Positions 14,869 through 25,594 of a DNA stretch of 64,000 bases are shown here, one piece after another; position 1 is the first letter of the stretch, and the number at the start of each line of letters is the position of its first letter. Origin of the DNA: Naematelia aurantialba (taxonomy: Eukaryota > Basidiomycota > Tremellomycetes > Tremellales > Naemateliaceae); NCBI GenBank assembly GCA_021527695.1, contig JAKFAO010000005.1, positions 1,674,001 through 1,738,000 on the forward strand, in the 5' to 3' direction. Position numbers and translations under genes: made by a program. The notes under the pieces were generated by a model. The model saw nothing but the letters and a program-made list of their open reading frames with translations, was not told the origin of the DNA and ran no database searches.

Positions 14869-16593
14869 CTATGATGACTCGGGATACCGCTCCATCCGTG
14901 GCAGCGCAAAGTAAAGTCTCTTCAATCCCTTCTTCTCGATGATGTCAGCGGGCATACAGTACAGGGGGTCGATGTCTTGCAATCCGGGGTACCCAAGGAG
15001 TGAGAGCCCTATAGATGGTTGTGAGCGAATCATCCCACAGACAGCAGCATGTGCGCGACCAGATATGCATGGTCAAGAAAAGCAGAAACTCACCGGCAAC
15101 GCCAAAGACTGTATGGAACACGTCGACCCAGTCCCCTTTTCGATCTGCGATCCCGCCATCCTCGAGATCCTGGGCATCGAGGATGAAATTTATGAGCTTG
15201 TCCCTGTTGATCCATGGTATCTTGCCAATGATGCTAAGTGCCGCCAGATCCCACCACGAGTAGCATACCTAGCAGATAGGCCAACTCAGCATTCAGATAT
15301 CCACAAGAATTGAGCTGACGCACGTCCTCAAGTTTCTCTGGACGCCCATTGAGACCGCCATTCGGCAATTGCCGCTCCGAGAGCCACCAGCCCAGCATCT
15401 CTTTATCGACCAAATGCAGTCTGTCCAGAAGCGCCAACGCCCCAACAGCGACCCACACTGAGAAGAAAATTAGCCGGCTGATCACCGAAGGATGGAGGGA
15501 GCTAACTGAAGCTCAGGAGAACAGAGAAAGAAGGGAGAGAAGAAGGGAGAGACAGGGGAAGGGAATGCAATATACCGAGAGGAGAACAAGCAAAGATATA
15601 CGCTATAACTCACCTTGCCCACCGTGACTCTCTGCACCCGGTTCTGTCCCGAACGCCCCATCGAAATTCATACTTCCCATGATATTCTGCACGACCAGGT
15701 CCCTCCCTGTTCCCTCGTATAGCGCGTCTAGCTGGTCCAATCTGCCAAGAAGCGAAAGCGCCGATACGCAGATATACGAGAATCGCGTGTCGGATTCGCC
15801 AAACTCATCCCCTGATACCGTGCCACTAGGACCAACTCTAGCTAAGAGGACTATTTCCGCCGTCAGCCTGTCCCATTCAAAGCTCCGGTCGTGAACGCTG
15901 ACATTTGGTGATCCGTTCTACGTCAACGCGGTCGATGGCGTCTTGCATGATCAGGATTTGGATGCCGGAGAGGGTACCGAGGATGTGTCCGTCGTGTCCG
16001 GGATGAGCGCCGAATGTGCCTACCGTGGTCAGCACGGAGGTAATCCGAATGAAGCGGAACCAACGACAGAGCAGAATGGAAGGCCGGATACGCAGTAGTA
16101 GCGTGGTGATGCGAGTAGAGGAGAAAGGGGAAGGGAGAGGGAATCTCAGGAGGAACAACCAACCAGCCTCGTCGTCCCAGCAGCTAAGCACATATAGAAT
16201 CATCTCCTCCCTATCCAACGCGTCCTGGCGACCCATAATCCATAATGCTGTGAGACCCCAATAGACACCGTTCAGCCGGAGGTGTTCGGTGAGGTAGTAG
16301 GTGTAGTCTTTCTTCTACTCGACGTTAGCTCCCATCTCCCCCGAGCGGTCTCAGAAGCTCCTGTCCTATAGTTCTACGACACTCCAAGATTCCCTAGGTA
16401 GCTGATCGACCATCACTGGCACTCAGTCACCAGAGCGACTCCAGGATGCCGGTAAGATCCCGTCAAAGATGACGAGAGAAGGTAAGATGGACACATTGTG
16501 ACGGGATAGCGGACACACCTTGTCGAGACCCTGGATATACTTGACGTGAAGGTCGATGTCCAACTTTGGAGCCGTCGTCAACGTGCTCGCCAT
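14869..16593 (-). CDS. BET2: Rab geranylgeranyltransferase beta subunit
   Basis: Catalytic beta subunit of geranylgeranyltransferase type II, which prenylates Rab/Ypt GTPases with the alpha subunit and Rab escort protein. The first exon (16593-16519) encodes [15 protein letters not shown]. Later exons carry the alpha-alpha barrel repeats, for example [20 protein letters not shown] and [20 protein letters not shown]. The zinc ligands are visible: Asp and Cys in LEDVCYSWW (split by an intron after the Asp) and His in [20 protein letters not shown]. The protein ends [20 protein letters not shown] plus about 13 residues. It has many short introns and lies just upstream of PEX1 in tandem (177 bp apart). 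DVFHTVFG favours the type II enzyme over farnesyltransferase or GGTase I. Confidence 0.92.
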
Positions 16594-17243
16594 GCTCGCT
16601 GTGCACAAAGGGTGTGGATATTCAGTTCCATGCAAGGCATCCCGGTCAGCCGAGGTGGAGGTGCTCGGAAGGCGCTTCAAATGCCACGTCATGACCGAGT
16701 TGTCTGACGGTCTTACGCCTGATGGCTCGCTGTATCATCTCGCTCCTCAAAGTCAGTCATGAATAATGACTCCCTAGAGCTCCACATCTGCCTCCAGTGT
16801 TCAATCGTTGCTGAGAGGACAGAACATCGCCTTCAACCCCGGACTGGTGTTTTCATGAAGGAAAAGAAAGATCAGGAGAATGTGTCCTCTCGATCGCAGC
16901 GTCTCTTCTCGTCAGTGAGCTGTTGAGGCTTGTCTTCGTCGAGAAGAGCCGGTTCATTAGTAGACGGGTGTCGAGCTGGGTTCGCTTTCGGCGCCGGTAC
17001 TCACACAAAGCTCCCTCACTCCGTAGCTTCTCGGCCTTCGGAGACGGTCCTCTCTCAGAAGCTTCCGGGCCTTCGGAAAAGGTGGCATCTTGTTGTTCTC
17101 CACTAACACCCTCGGAATGCGCCGTGGGGCTGCGTGGGCGAGGCTACCTTCTTCAAGGCGACGAGGTATAAGAACCTCGCGCCACCAAATACGTTGACTG
17201 AGTCGCTCTCTTGACGCAACCCCAACCCAAGAGTCAACGCACG
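16594..17243. other. divergent intergenic region, BET2 / array gene A
   Basis: This region holds the promoters of BET2 and array gene A. It contains an imperfect 20-bp direct repeat around ggccttcgga (about 17025-17080) and the TATA-like box of gene A. No further gene is seen. Confidence 0.5.
17167..17172 (+). promoter_or_regulatory. TATA-like box of array gene A
   Basis: TATAAG (in ggtataagaacc) lies 77 bp before the ATG of gene A. Similar boxes precede the other array members, which supports it as a shared promoter element. Confidence 0.5.
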
Positions 17244-18161
17244 ATGACCGAGTTTACAAAGATAGTTGACGATACCGAGCGAGACTCGAGGACGCACCAT
17301 TCTATGCTTCAAACTGTACCCACAAGATTCAATAACACGCCTCCTCAGCGCTCTGTTGCCCAGACTCATGGGACGGTGTCATCGAATTTAGGATCGACGA
17401 GAGACCACAGCTTCAAGGTTGGATTGGTCACGGGGGTGGGGTACCGTGTCGATGACCCGATTATCGATGGATTCCGCCTGAACGAGGCAGCAGACAGACG
17501 TAAGCTGCTTCTCCACATTGAGCAGACCTCAAAACACTCCCCAGAGCGAAACGCCTTCCTGAGAGGCAGTCTGCAGACTATGCTGAATGACTACGAGTTG
17601 ACAATGTCACATTTCGGTGCAGGCTCCAATGATCTGGCCACTCGTACAAGCTTGGCTGACGGGATTCTGCAACGTCTTCGTACCATGCAGATTCAAAACG
17701 CTGATACACAAGTACCGCACGGACTCCGCAGCGAGGATACGCCCGGTTCTTGGGCCGGTGCCTCGAGCTGTCTGTGTTCCTTGGTTGAAGCAGTGGCAGA
17801 TGGGGAACATGGCTTAGCGGCCACCAGAGGTATTTTCTGTTTAGTCCTTAGCATCGATACGCCCCTCGAATCGTATGCCAGTCGAAAGGGACTCGAGTTG
17901 TCTGCCTTCAGCATCTGTGCGAACATCAGAAACTCGAAGGCCGTAGCCAGCACGACTGCCACCAGTGTATGTGGAGCTTCTAACGTGATAACTCGGTCGA
18001 GTTGTCCGGTCGGTCCCACTGTACTCAGGCCTATTGCAAGCCGCGAGGACGAGGGCAGCAAGGCACAGTCACGAGGACCGTCAACACTGAAGGAAGGCCT
18101 GAGGCAGTTGAGTGTGTGTCGCATTATAGTCCATAACTACTGCATCAGAATGGCATATTGA
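17244..18161 (+). CDS. array gene A: unrecognised tandem-family protein
   Basis: An uninterrupted 305-residue frame, taken from the first ATG (17244) after an in-frame non-ATG stretch. I do not recognise the family. Residues about 100-150 (RNAFLRGSLQTMLNDYELTM) align with the same region of gene B (EYKTFMATRYASLTQLLGEY). Residues about 187-232 (GEHGLAATRGIF, SIDTPLESYASRKGLELSAF) align with the repeat unit of genes B and C. No signal peptide or membrane span is evident; the N-terminus is Thr/Ser-rich and probably disordered, and the C-terminal 70 residues match nothing. An intron cannot be excluded because conservation fades between residues 150 and 185. It is the first of four related genes on the same strand between BET2 and an oxidoreductase gene. 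Confidence 0.65.
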   Translation: MTEFTKIVDDTERDSRTHHSMLQTVPTRFNNTPPQRSVAQTHGTVSSNLGSTRDHSFKVGLVTGVGYRVDDPIIDGFRLNEAADRRKLLLHIEQTSKHSPERNAFLRGSLQTMLNDYELTMSHFGAGSNDLATRTSLADGILQRLRTMQIQNADTQVPHGLRSEDTPGSWAGASSCLCSLVEAVADGEHGLAATRGIFCLVLSIDTPLESYASRKGLELSAFSICANIRNSKAVASTTATSVCGASNVITRSSCPVGPTVLRPIASREDEGSKAQSRGPSTLKEGLRQLSVCRIIVHNYCIRMAY

Positions 18162-18945
18162 GGAGTCGAACGAGGATTTCAGCAGCGCGAGCTTCACAAC
18201 TGCTCTGACATATCTGGCCCGTTCTCACCTCGTCGATAGTCATTGCAAGTCCTGCATTCGTAACCAGAGTTGCCACTCAGCCGCATCATGCTCGCCACAC
18301 ATTTCACGTCGTTGCTAAGACCAGGATGGGCGAGCAGAGCAGACAGGCCGATACATCAGCGCGAGAAGGCACGTCACGTCATTCGACGTTGTTCGCTTCG
18401 AATGCGGTTGGCTGAAGTGGTGTACAGACCGTGGCCACTACTGATGAATAACATGACGACAGAGCAAACTCAGTCTGGCGCCTTCCGGATATGACTGAAT
18501 TTCAACCTCAAGTTTCCTCCTTTGGCTGCAAGCTCTCAGAAATGCAGTGTCACCCCGCACGACGTAATCCGCGTATGCGAAAGCCAGACATAACGGACCA
18601 TTACGTTGAGGGGCGATCTTCTAACGGCTTGCGCTCCACTCTTCGGCCAGAACAACCTTGAGACTCGCTTCATTCCCTTTGCAAACTCTCATGAACGGAT
18701 TTTTGTTCTCTCTTCTCAAAGTGGGCCAAGGGTCAAGCAGCTCAAGGTGTCATGCATGGGAATTGCCCCAAAAATGTAGAAGGCTTCCTCAAGAAGCGAG
18801 CTGAAGTTGGTTGGCCGTACAGTATATAACTCTTGTCACTGCTCTAGCCTCTGACCACTTTCAGGCAAACACAATCACTCTTCACAGATTGCGCAGCCAT
18901 ACACGTCCCCGAATCAAGCTTCACCAATTGTCCTAGTTGACACCC
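18162..18945. other. spacer between array genes A and B
   Basis: This 784-bp spacer has no frame that clearly resembles the array family. It ends with the TATA-like box and a C/A-rich leader of gene B. Confidence 0.5.
18823..18829 (+). promoter_or_regulatory. TATA box of array gene B
   Basis: TATATAA lies 117 bp before the ATG of gene B, followed by a pyrimidine- and CA-rich leader. It is the best TATA match in the array. Confidence 0.6.
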
Positions 18946-19794
18946 ATGGAAGGGGTATCTGATCCGAATTTATATCCGACGAGGAGTGCTCACGAGACAG
19001 ACTCACTCCTCGTACCTCGCAGCGCCAAGTCCTCCTCGATGCCTGTCTCACTGGCCGAGTATGTTCCCGATACGACCAGGGAGATGGGAAGCATAAATGG
19101 ACCGGATGGCCCAAAGGTCTCTGTGTACACACTCTCCCACCCCGAAGAACGAAGTGGTCTTCTGGATGATGCGAAGTCTTTCGATTGGAGGGCCAGGATT
19201 CGAAACGGCCCGGATGAGTATAAAACCTTCATGGCCACCCGGTACGCAAGCCTCACCCAACTGCTTGGCGAATACGAGGATCTGTCTAGTACCGAACCCC
19301 CGGAATCATTCGTGAATCGGATAGCCACTAGCGTCACCCACGCCTACATGGAGATGAGCATTGCTGAGGCGACTGGAAAAAACCTGACGGAGATCAATGA
19401 GGCACTCGAGGCACTCGACAAGACTAGCTTGGCCGAACACAAAGCCTTCTTTCAAAAGGAGATCACGGGAGGTCGCTACGACATTTTGAGCTTGCGAGGC
19501 CTTGCCCATGCCAAAATGAGTATGACACCGACATCATCCATGTTCCTCGATGAGCGTGCACACAAGTTGTCCGTATTGTCAGCGAGGGCGGTTATAGAGT
19601 CGTTGAAGGCGGCGAAGAACACGGCACCCGACGAGCTTCTTCTCCTCCCCTTCAAGGAAGTCAAGGGTCCGAAGAAGCGACTATACCGTAAGGACCTCCC
19701 GCTGCATTCCAGCATCCCACGAAAGAGCGAGACATCGCGACTGCCAAACTATGATGCGACCCGATCTAGTCCAGACCCCGACTCCCAGCTATGA
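18946..19794 (+). CDS. array gene B: unrecognised tandem-family protein
   Basis: A single-exon frame of 282 residues; the ATG at 18946 is the first in frame and follows a TATA box and leader. The family is unknown to me. Residues 92-140 form one predicted helical block (EYKTFMATRYASLTQLLGEY). Residues 163-223 carry the array's repeat unit: AEHKAFFQKEITGGRYDI, LSLRGLAHAK, TPTSSMFLDERAHKLSVLSA. This matches gene C copy 1 in order and spacing (FYAEINSHAGYPEMARKGIA, then PPADSFVSKRGHELSILY). There are no cysteines, signal peptide or membrane span; composition suggests a soluble helical protein with a basic Ser/Pro-rich tail. The intact frame without introns, in a region where other genes have many, argues for a real and distinct gene. 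Confidence 0.75.
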   Translation: MEGVSDPNLYPTRSAHETDSLLVPRSAKSSSMPVSLAEYVPDTTREMGSINGPDGPKVSVYTLSHPEERSGLLDDAKSFDWRARIRNGPDEYKTFMATRYASLTQLLGEYEDLSSTEPPESFVNRIATSVTHAYMEMSIAEATGKNLTEINEALEALDKTSLAEHKAFFQKEITGGRYDILSLRGLAHAKMSMTPTSSMFLDERAHKLSVLSARAVIESLKAAKNTAPDELLLLPFKEVKGPKKRLYRKDLPLHSSIPRKSETSRLPNYDATRSSPDPDSQL

Positions 19795-20437
19795 AGTCAA
19801 TTTGCATCGACGATTTGCGATGTGTTCTTCAGTCACTTTATCATAGAATTCGGCCTTCACGAGTATTTTGCCCTTGACAAAGCATGAATCATGGTGACTG
19901 TTACCAGTATCTGGGTATTTATGAGCTCTATGGTAGATACTGTATATTCAAGAGCAGAGCAACGAGTAGAAGTGTTTGAATTCGCCACTTTGTGAAGGCT
20001 CAACTTGCGGTGACAGTCAGTTCGCCACTCTGAATTTGCTAAGGTCTGTTACGTCCCTTAACAATTGGGAAAATCCCTCATCGTTGGTGTTACTTCTCGA
20101 GTCTGGATCTTGGTACTGCAAGAAATGACTAATCATCGCCTTCCGTCCTCTCCAACGGGAATGGCGCTTTACTCCGTGAGACGGTCATTCTGCCAAGGCC
20201 GAACTGCTTCACGCATCGTTCTCTCTGACGATGTCACTTGTCGCTCGAAGCCTTCTTCGTAAGTGACAGACGTCATTCTGTGAAGAGGAGGGAAAGGATG
20301 CATGAGAAACCCCCCAAAAAAGCTGTGTCGAAGCCAGTTGTGGAGTTTGCATAAGAAGATGGAGACAGCCCCCAACCACTTTTCGGTATTCACCCACTTG
20401 CTCATCCCACAAGGGCATCACTTCTCATTTACTTTAC
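19795..20437. other. spacer between array genes B and C
   Basis: A 643-bp spacer with no coding signal that I can support. A weak TATA-like CATAAG lies at 20350-20355, about 83 bp before the ATG of gene C. Confidence 0.5.
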
Positions 20438-22121
20438 ATGAATTATTCGTTCTCCGAAGGTCCCTCGTTATCCTCCTATCCCCCGCCGAGCCAGGAGATT
20501 TACAAATTGGGGTATAACTGGGAACGGGACTCATTTTCTGTGCTGGACCCCGAAATCGACTATTGCGGGATGAATGAGCCTTGGGGTAGGGAAAGCCTTG
20601 CTCAAGACGTTGAGCAGACGTTGAAAAAGGGAACTGGGCTTTTTCCAAAGCTCCATCCACACTTGAAGATCCGTGAACACAGCGTACAGCAAGGAATTGA
20701 ACAATACGGCGCTTTGTGTGGGGCGGAAGAGTCAATGCGACTTACAGATGCGCCACGTTTCACAGTCGAGAAAACCAACCTGGTCAGATGGATCCATGAA
20801 CAGCTACGAATATTGCAAATAAGTGCAAATACAGGCCTGATAGAGGATGAGATCAACAAGGAGATCACCCTAGCCAAAGCTGACGACTTTAACCGCTATC
20901 GCAACGTATTCTATGCTGAAATCAACAGCCATGCTGGCTATCCTGAGATGGCTAGAAAAGGTATCGCCAACCTCGATGCTTACACACGACCCCCCGCCGA
21001 CTCCTTTGTCAGTAAGAGGGGACATGAGTTATCCATACTCTACTGTTCTTCTTTTACTGTACTTGGGCGTTACAAGATAAAACCTGCCTCTACGGCCTTC
21101 GATTTGTTGAGACTGTACGATGTCCACTACGTCGGAGAGGACATTGTGAACAGCAAATTTGGACAGTCGAGACTCACACAGTGGGCTGACAGCCAGACGA
21201 CAAAGGTCAGACCGGAGGACACGTACACAAGTGACCTTCTCAGCGCATTCAGAGATGGTGTACAAAGGTATGAAACTACCTTGCGCGCCCCAGCAGGCGC
21301 GGTAGAGAATCAGTATGAAGAGCTGTCAGAACTCGCAAACACACTCAACTCTGAGTATCACGAGCTTCAGATTAGGCTTGCAGCGGAGCAGCCATTGGAC
21401 CCACGCCACATACAGCAGAGCATTACGAGTGCCGTGGCGGACCGTTTCTACAGGCTCAAGGAGTTGTTCACGACGAATAGCGAGTCGGCCTACGCCAAAG
21501 CCGGCTTGGATGCCTTGGAAGAGTACCACAAGACGCCTCCTCGATACATAACCCGCAGAAGGCAACACGCTGTCACGATGCTTTACAATGAGCATCAGCT
21601 CGCAGTCACAAACCGGCCAGCGAGGGACGCTGCTTGTGATGGGGGGAGCAGCGACATCGGAAGCCACTGTGAGTGGAACTAAGCCTAAAGATAGTCAGGT
21701 ATTGACAAGCTCCAGCCCCAGGTCGTTCCGGAGATGATCAAGTTCAAGAACACACCGCGCCGGCCACCAGCGATGGTGATGCCAACCATACAGAGACAAT
21801 TGATGAGAGCCCTCCCAATCCTGACAATGATCCTCTCACCAGTCGTGGCTTCCCCCGCCCCCAAGCCTTGGTGTTCCGGCGCCTACAGGCTCTTCCAATT
21901 CCCTACCACCACTGACCGAAGACGCTCTAGAAGCCTTTACCGAAGAGCAGTTGGGCGGGATGACGTTGGATGAGTCCCCTTGGACCATTGTCTCCGCCTC
22001 CGAAGAAGGATGTGCTTCCCAGCATCCCCGGCCGATGGAAACCGAGGACACGGACATGCCGATATCAGAGAGCGAGGAGAGCTGGGTGGATGTCTCCCCA
22101 GAAGATAGGAAGATGAATTGA
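20438..22121 (+). CDS. array gene C: two-copy member of the tandem family
   Basis: Exons 20438-21668, 21716-21844 and 21889-22121 give 530 residues. The two small introns (47 and 44 nt) are inferred because they restore one frame through an acidic tail ending ESWVDVSPEDRKMN. The protein contains the family unit twice: residues about 151-212 (FYAEINSHAGYPEMARKGIA, SFVSKRGHELSILY) and about 335-393 (KELFTTNSESAYAKAGLDAL, PPRYITRRRQHAVTMLY). The shared pattern is Y-x3-A-x2-G, about ten residues, P-x2-(S/Y), (K/R)-R-x-H, then L-Y. No signal peptide or membrane span; the tail is rich in Asp, Glu, Ser and Pro and probably disordered. Function unknown. The second splice site could be three bases upstream without changing the frame. 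Confidence 0.72.
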
Positions 22122-22793
22122 ACGCGGTCCGTAACTGACTCAGATCACACATATAGAGTAACCCTCTGAATTCTGTCAACTTGCTTTCTCTGCTGATGAC
22201 TTGATGCATGACGGGTAGCTCTTGACAAATCGTCATGGTGGCTGGTCATGTTTGCCAGAATATTTCCGCCCCATCGAGGAAGCTGGAGAGCATCTTGCTG
22301 CCCATCGTTTTGTAGAACAGAATGTCCTTACTTGCATTAGGCCATGCTCGATTTGTCTCGCTTTGCACAAGAAGCTGGCCGTAAAAGTAGAACGCCCTGC
22401 ACCACGCTCACACACTCTTCAGCTCTGCCACTGATGCATTTAGGTGAGTCCGTGCGCAATGCTTGCGGATGGATTGGCTATGTAATAGAACAAACTTCTC
22501 CAAACATTCAGCTTACTGTACAACTGCATGCTTGTCTCTCAAACCCGTCGGTCACAACGGCGTCACCGTTCTCCTTTTTGCCATCTACCCGACTGAGCTC
22601 AAAGGCGCCTTGCTTCGTAAGCGCGAAGGGCACCTTGCGGTTACAGGAGTATCCCTCCCCCATAACCGCGTGAGAGCTTCAAGGGAGTGACGATCTGCTT
22701 CTGATCCCGTACAGCGCATCCTCCAGGAAGGCCCGCTATAAGTCTTTCAGCCTGCGTTGGGGTTCATCTTCGCTGAACATTCACCCTCGCACC
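22122..22793. other. spacer between array genes C and D
   Basis: This 672-bp spacer shows no convincing gene. It ends with the TATA-like box and short leader of the broken gene D. Confidence 0.5.
22737..22742 (+). promoter_or_regulatory. TATA-like box of array gene D
   Basis: TATAAG (in gctataagtc) lies 52 bp before the first ATG of gene D, repeating the arrangement seen at gene A. Confidence 0.45.
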
Positions 22794-23572
22794 ATGCGCC
22801 CCGATAGCAAGGAAAGTACCGTGGATACTGGGACGTTCTCTCGTGACAGCGGTTCCGTCCAGACCCGCTCTCTCACGCTGGTCAATCCCTTGCGGTGTGG
22901 GGACGGTCATTATTCGGAAGAGTATGTGCTGTGTGTCCTCTCGCAGCTGTGCACCCTGCCCAATCGGTTTGACCACCCCCACCTCCGTCACCTCACTCGC
23001 CGACTCGGTACCGAGTGGGAAACAGAAGGAGACACGAACCTAGGGTCCATTGACTGCGCTCATCGCGGAACTCAAGTACAGCATACTCCTGGCCCAGTCT
23101 GGGATCCAACCAGCCTCCTTGGACATGTACATTAACCATGCGTGGTGGAATGGATGTCCAGGCCGGAGCTCATGCGTGTTCAGGCAGTACGAGCATCGGG
23201 AGAGCCCGTACTGCGATATGGCGAGGTGTGGCCTTCTCGCCACACAGTGTTTCCTCAGCACGCGGCCGTCCGAACTACGCTTCTAGGACAGCAGGGTTCG
23301 AAGCATTCATGTGGCGCTGGCAGATTGAAAATCTCGTAGGACTGACTGGGCGCATCACGAACGATGAGCCAGAGCAGGAAAATGACCAACGAGTCGAAGA
23401 GGAATATGGTAGACCAGCAGCTGGAGCAAGCAGCCTTCGCAGCCTGAAGACTCCCGCATGTCCGATGACGAGTGGTCAGATTCCCTACTGTCTTATTACT
23501 TTGAATCGAAGACGTCGGAGGGCTAGCGAGATCCTGTGTTCAGGCGTTATCTCTTCTTGGGCTCTCTTGTAG
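22794..23572 (+). pseudogene. array gene D: disrupted member of the tandem family
   Basis: Starting at ATG 22794, the first frame runs to 23135. A second frame (about 23050-23286) carries LIAELKYSILLAQSG, then YCDMARCGLLATQC and STRPSE, which align with gene C copy 1 (YPEMARKGIANLDAYTRP). That frame stops at 23286. A third frame continues with YASRTAGFEAFMWR, matching the next part of the unit (SFVSKRGHELSILY; in gene A YASRKGLELSAF). The homology is therefore spread over shifted frames. One shift could be an intron, but no splice sites I tested join all three cleanly, so a decayed copy is likelier. Expression data would decide. Confidence 0.5.
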
Positions 23573-23758
23573 AGGCAGCACCCCACGTCTCGCCATATTG
23601 TCGTACCGTCACCCGCTGTTAGGTTTGAGTGCCCCTCACATGTATATCTTCGCTACGTTTGGTATGATTATTGGCCCACGCGCACCCAGAATATCAAGCA
23701 CTTCAATCAATGACTGACTGCATGCAATCCCATGATTACAATCCAAACATATTGCCAC

Positions 23759-25594
23759 TTACAACACAACTCCCAGCAACTCATCGATATTCACCTTCTT
23801 GCCCGTCTTGAAGCTCTCATTCGCAGCCAGCCCGACAGCCATTGCCAACGCCCCATCAACCTGGTTTGCTGATAGCCGAGTCACTGCACTATCTTTTTCT
23901 GCGTGTCCCGGCCGCGGCCCGAAGATCTGGTCGAGCATTCGTTCATCGCCACCGCCTTTGTGTTTGTCAGCTCTGGAGACGTGTACGGTTCGGAGAAGCT
24001 GACCGTGTCCGCCGACACCAATCTCGAAGGGCACCTTTTCAGGCTTGCTCCAAAGAGGATGTAGGATGATCTTTGCGCCTCCATCTGCTGGTAGCGCCTT
24101 TTCGCCGTGCACCACACCCTCGGCCGCTCCGCCCTTCTTTGCGGGTTCGCGGTATTCCGACTCGACCACCTCAAGCTCCAGTCGCCCTTTATCACCGTTG
24201 AACATGACCCTGTACCCTTCCCATGGCTATTCCATGTCAGTTCTACCTTGTGAGAGGAGAGAGGGATCCCAGCATACAGAGTAAGCTGTCAGGTGGTATG
24301 TCATCGTCGCACCCGTCGAGTACTTGACAAGCACGGCCATGTCATCCTCGATGGTAATGTCATCTGCAAACACGTTCATATCTCGATGGTAGTTGTCTGG
24401 CTCGTCAGCCGTTGAAGCCCAACGAATCGACCGGTACCTCACCGACGTGTTCGGCATCCGCGTATAGTGCCTTGAGTCCTGGCTCGTCCTCGAGATGAAT
24501 GGCAAAGGGATCATCTGCTGCCGCCTCGCTGTCTCGAGCTCGGTAGTAGTCGCGAGCCCAGCCCGACTTCTTTCCGTTCTCGGCACCGTAGAACGCCAGA
24601 GAGCCCATGCCGAATACCTCCTTTCGGCTTGGCGTTGATCCAGAAGTTGACTAAGTCGAACTGCAAACATCAGCCTCACAGCAGTAGCGCCATAGCAAGG
24701 GCACTTGCATGATGAGAAGCCTTGTGCACCATGAGTCCTAACGCAGATGAGCTGGAGCTGTGAGCGCCGGGCAGAGGCCAGCTTACCGCCAGATTTGTCC
24801 TTGTACCTGTGCCAGCGCCGGAAGTAGTCGGCACCGTGCACAGTGTCCTGTTCATGAGCTCCTGCCAGCACTCCAGACATGCACCGCTCACCAGAAGCCA
24901 CTCAAAATGAACCGATTTGACATTCCCGATCTTCCCCGCTGCGATGACCTCTTCGACCTTCCAATGAACAGGGTTGTATCGGTAATTGAACAGAACTGCC
25001 TTTATCAGCTTGAATCACCACAAGTGGCCCCTATAGCTGACCTTGGAGTGAGCCTTTGGTCTCCTCGACGGTATCGAGGATACGCTTGCACTTGGCGACA
25101 TCACTGATGATCACATGAACTGGTTTTCTCGAATGGCAAAGGGCCTGGCTTACGTCGTCATTGGCTTCTCAGTCAGGACTCGGATCCCCTTCTTCAATGC
25201 AGGTACGATGTATAGATCGTGAGTAGCATCGACAGTTGTGACCACCAGTACATCGAGCGTCATCTCGTCGAGCATCTTGTCAAAGTCATCCTGCTCACGA
25301 TTAGCTTCCTCCGAATGAGCGTTAGAGTTCAGCTAACAGGCTGATACATCTTCGCCTCGGGGCGACCGAGATCGGCGAGCAATTTCTGGTGGTGCTTCAT
25401 TCGCTCCGAATTCAGATCGCACAGCGCTACGAGCTGAGAGTCCGGGCGCTGCGAGACGGCAGTCGTGTACATCTTGCTCTTATGTTAGCTTGTCGTCACC
25501 CGCGAACGAAGTTCCAAGGTCTCACTCGAGCACGATGGCCCGTGCCGACGATGCCGACACGTCCACCAACCTGGGTCGTTCCAGCTTGCACCAT
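23759..25594 (-). CDS. Gfo/Idh/MocA-family NAD(P)-dependent oxidoreductase
   Basis: The start ATG (25594) opens MVQAGTTQVGGRVGIVGTGH, a Rossmann nucleotide-binding motif. After a short intron come MYTTAVSQRPDSQLVALCDL, then TVDATHDLYIVPALKKG and the family's EKP signature (RVLTEKPMTT). Further exons carry [36 protein letters not shown] (catalytic-region histidines), DITIEDDMAVLVKYSTGATM and the C-terminus KKVNIDELLGVVL. Such enzymes oxidise or reduce sugars, inositols or related polyols; the exact substrate cannot be read from sequence. At least six exons; inner splice sites were located only approximately. It faces away from the HD1 gene's promoter and ends next to the broken array gene D. 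Confidence 0.85.

Noticed and set aside
22344..22673. 110-codon frame upstream of array gene D
   Set aside because: No similarity to the array unit in any part and no start context or splice signals; likely chance.
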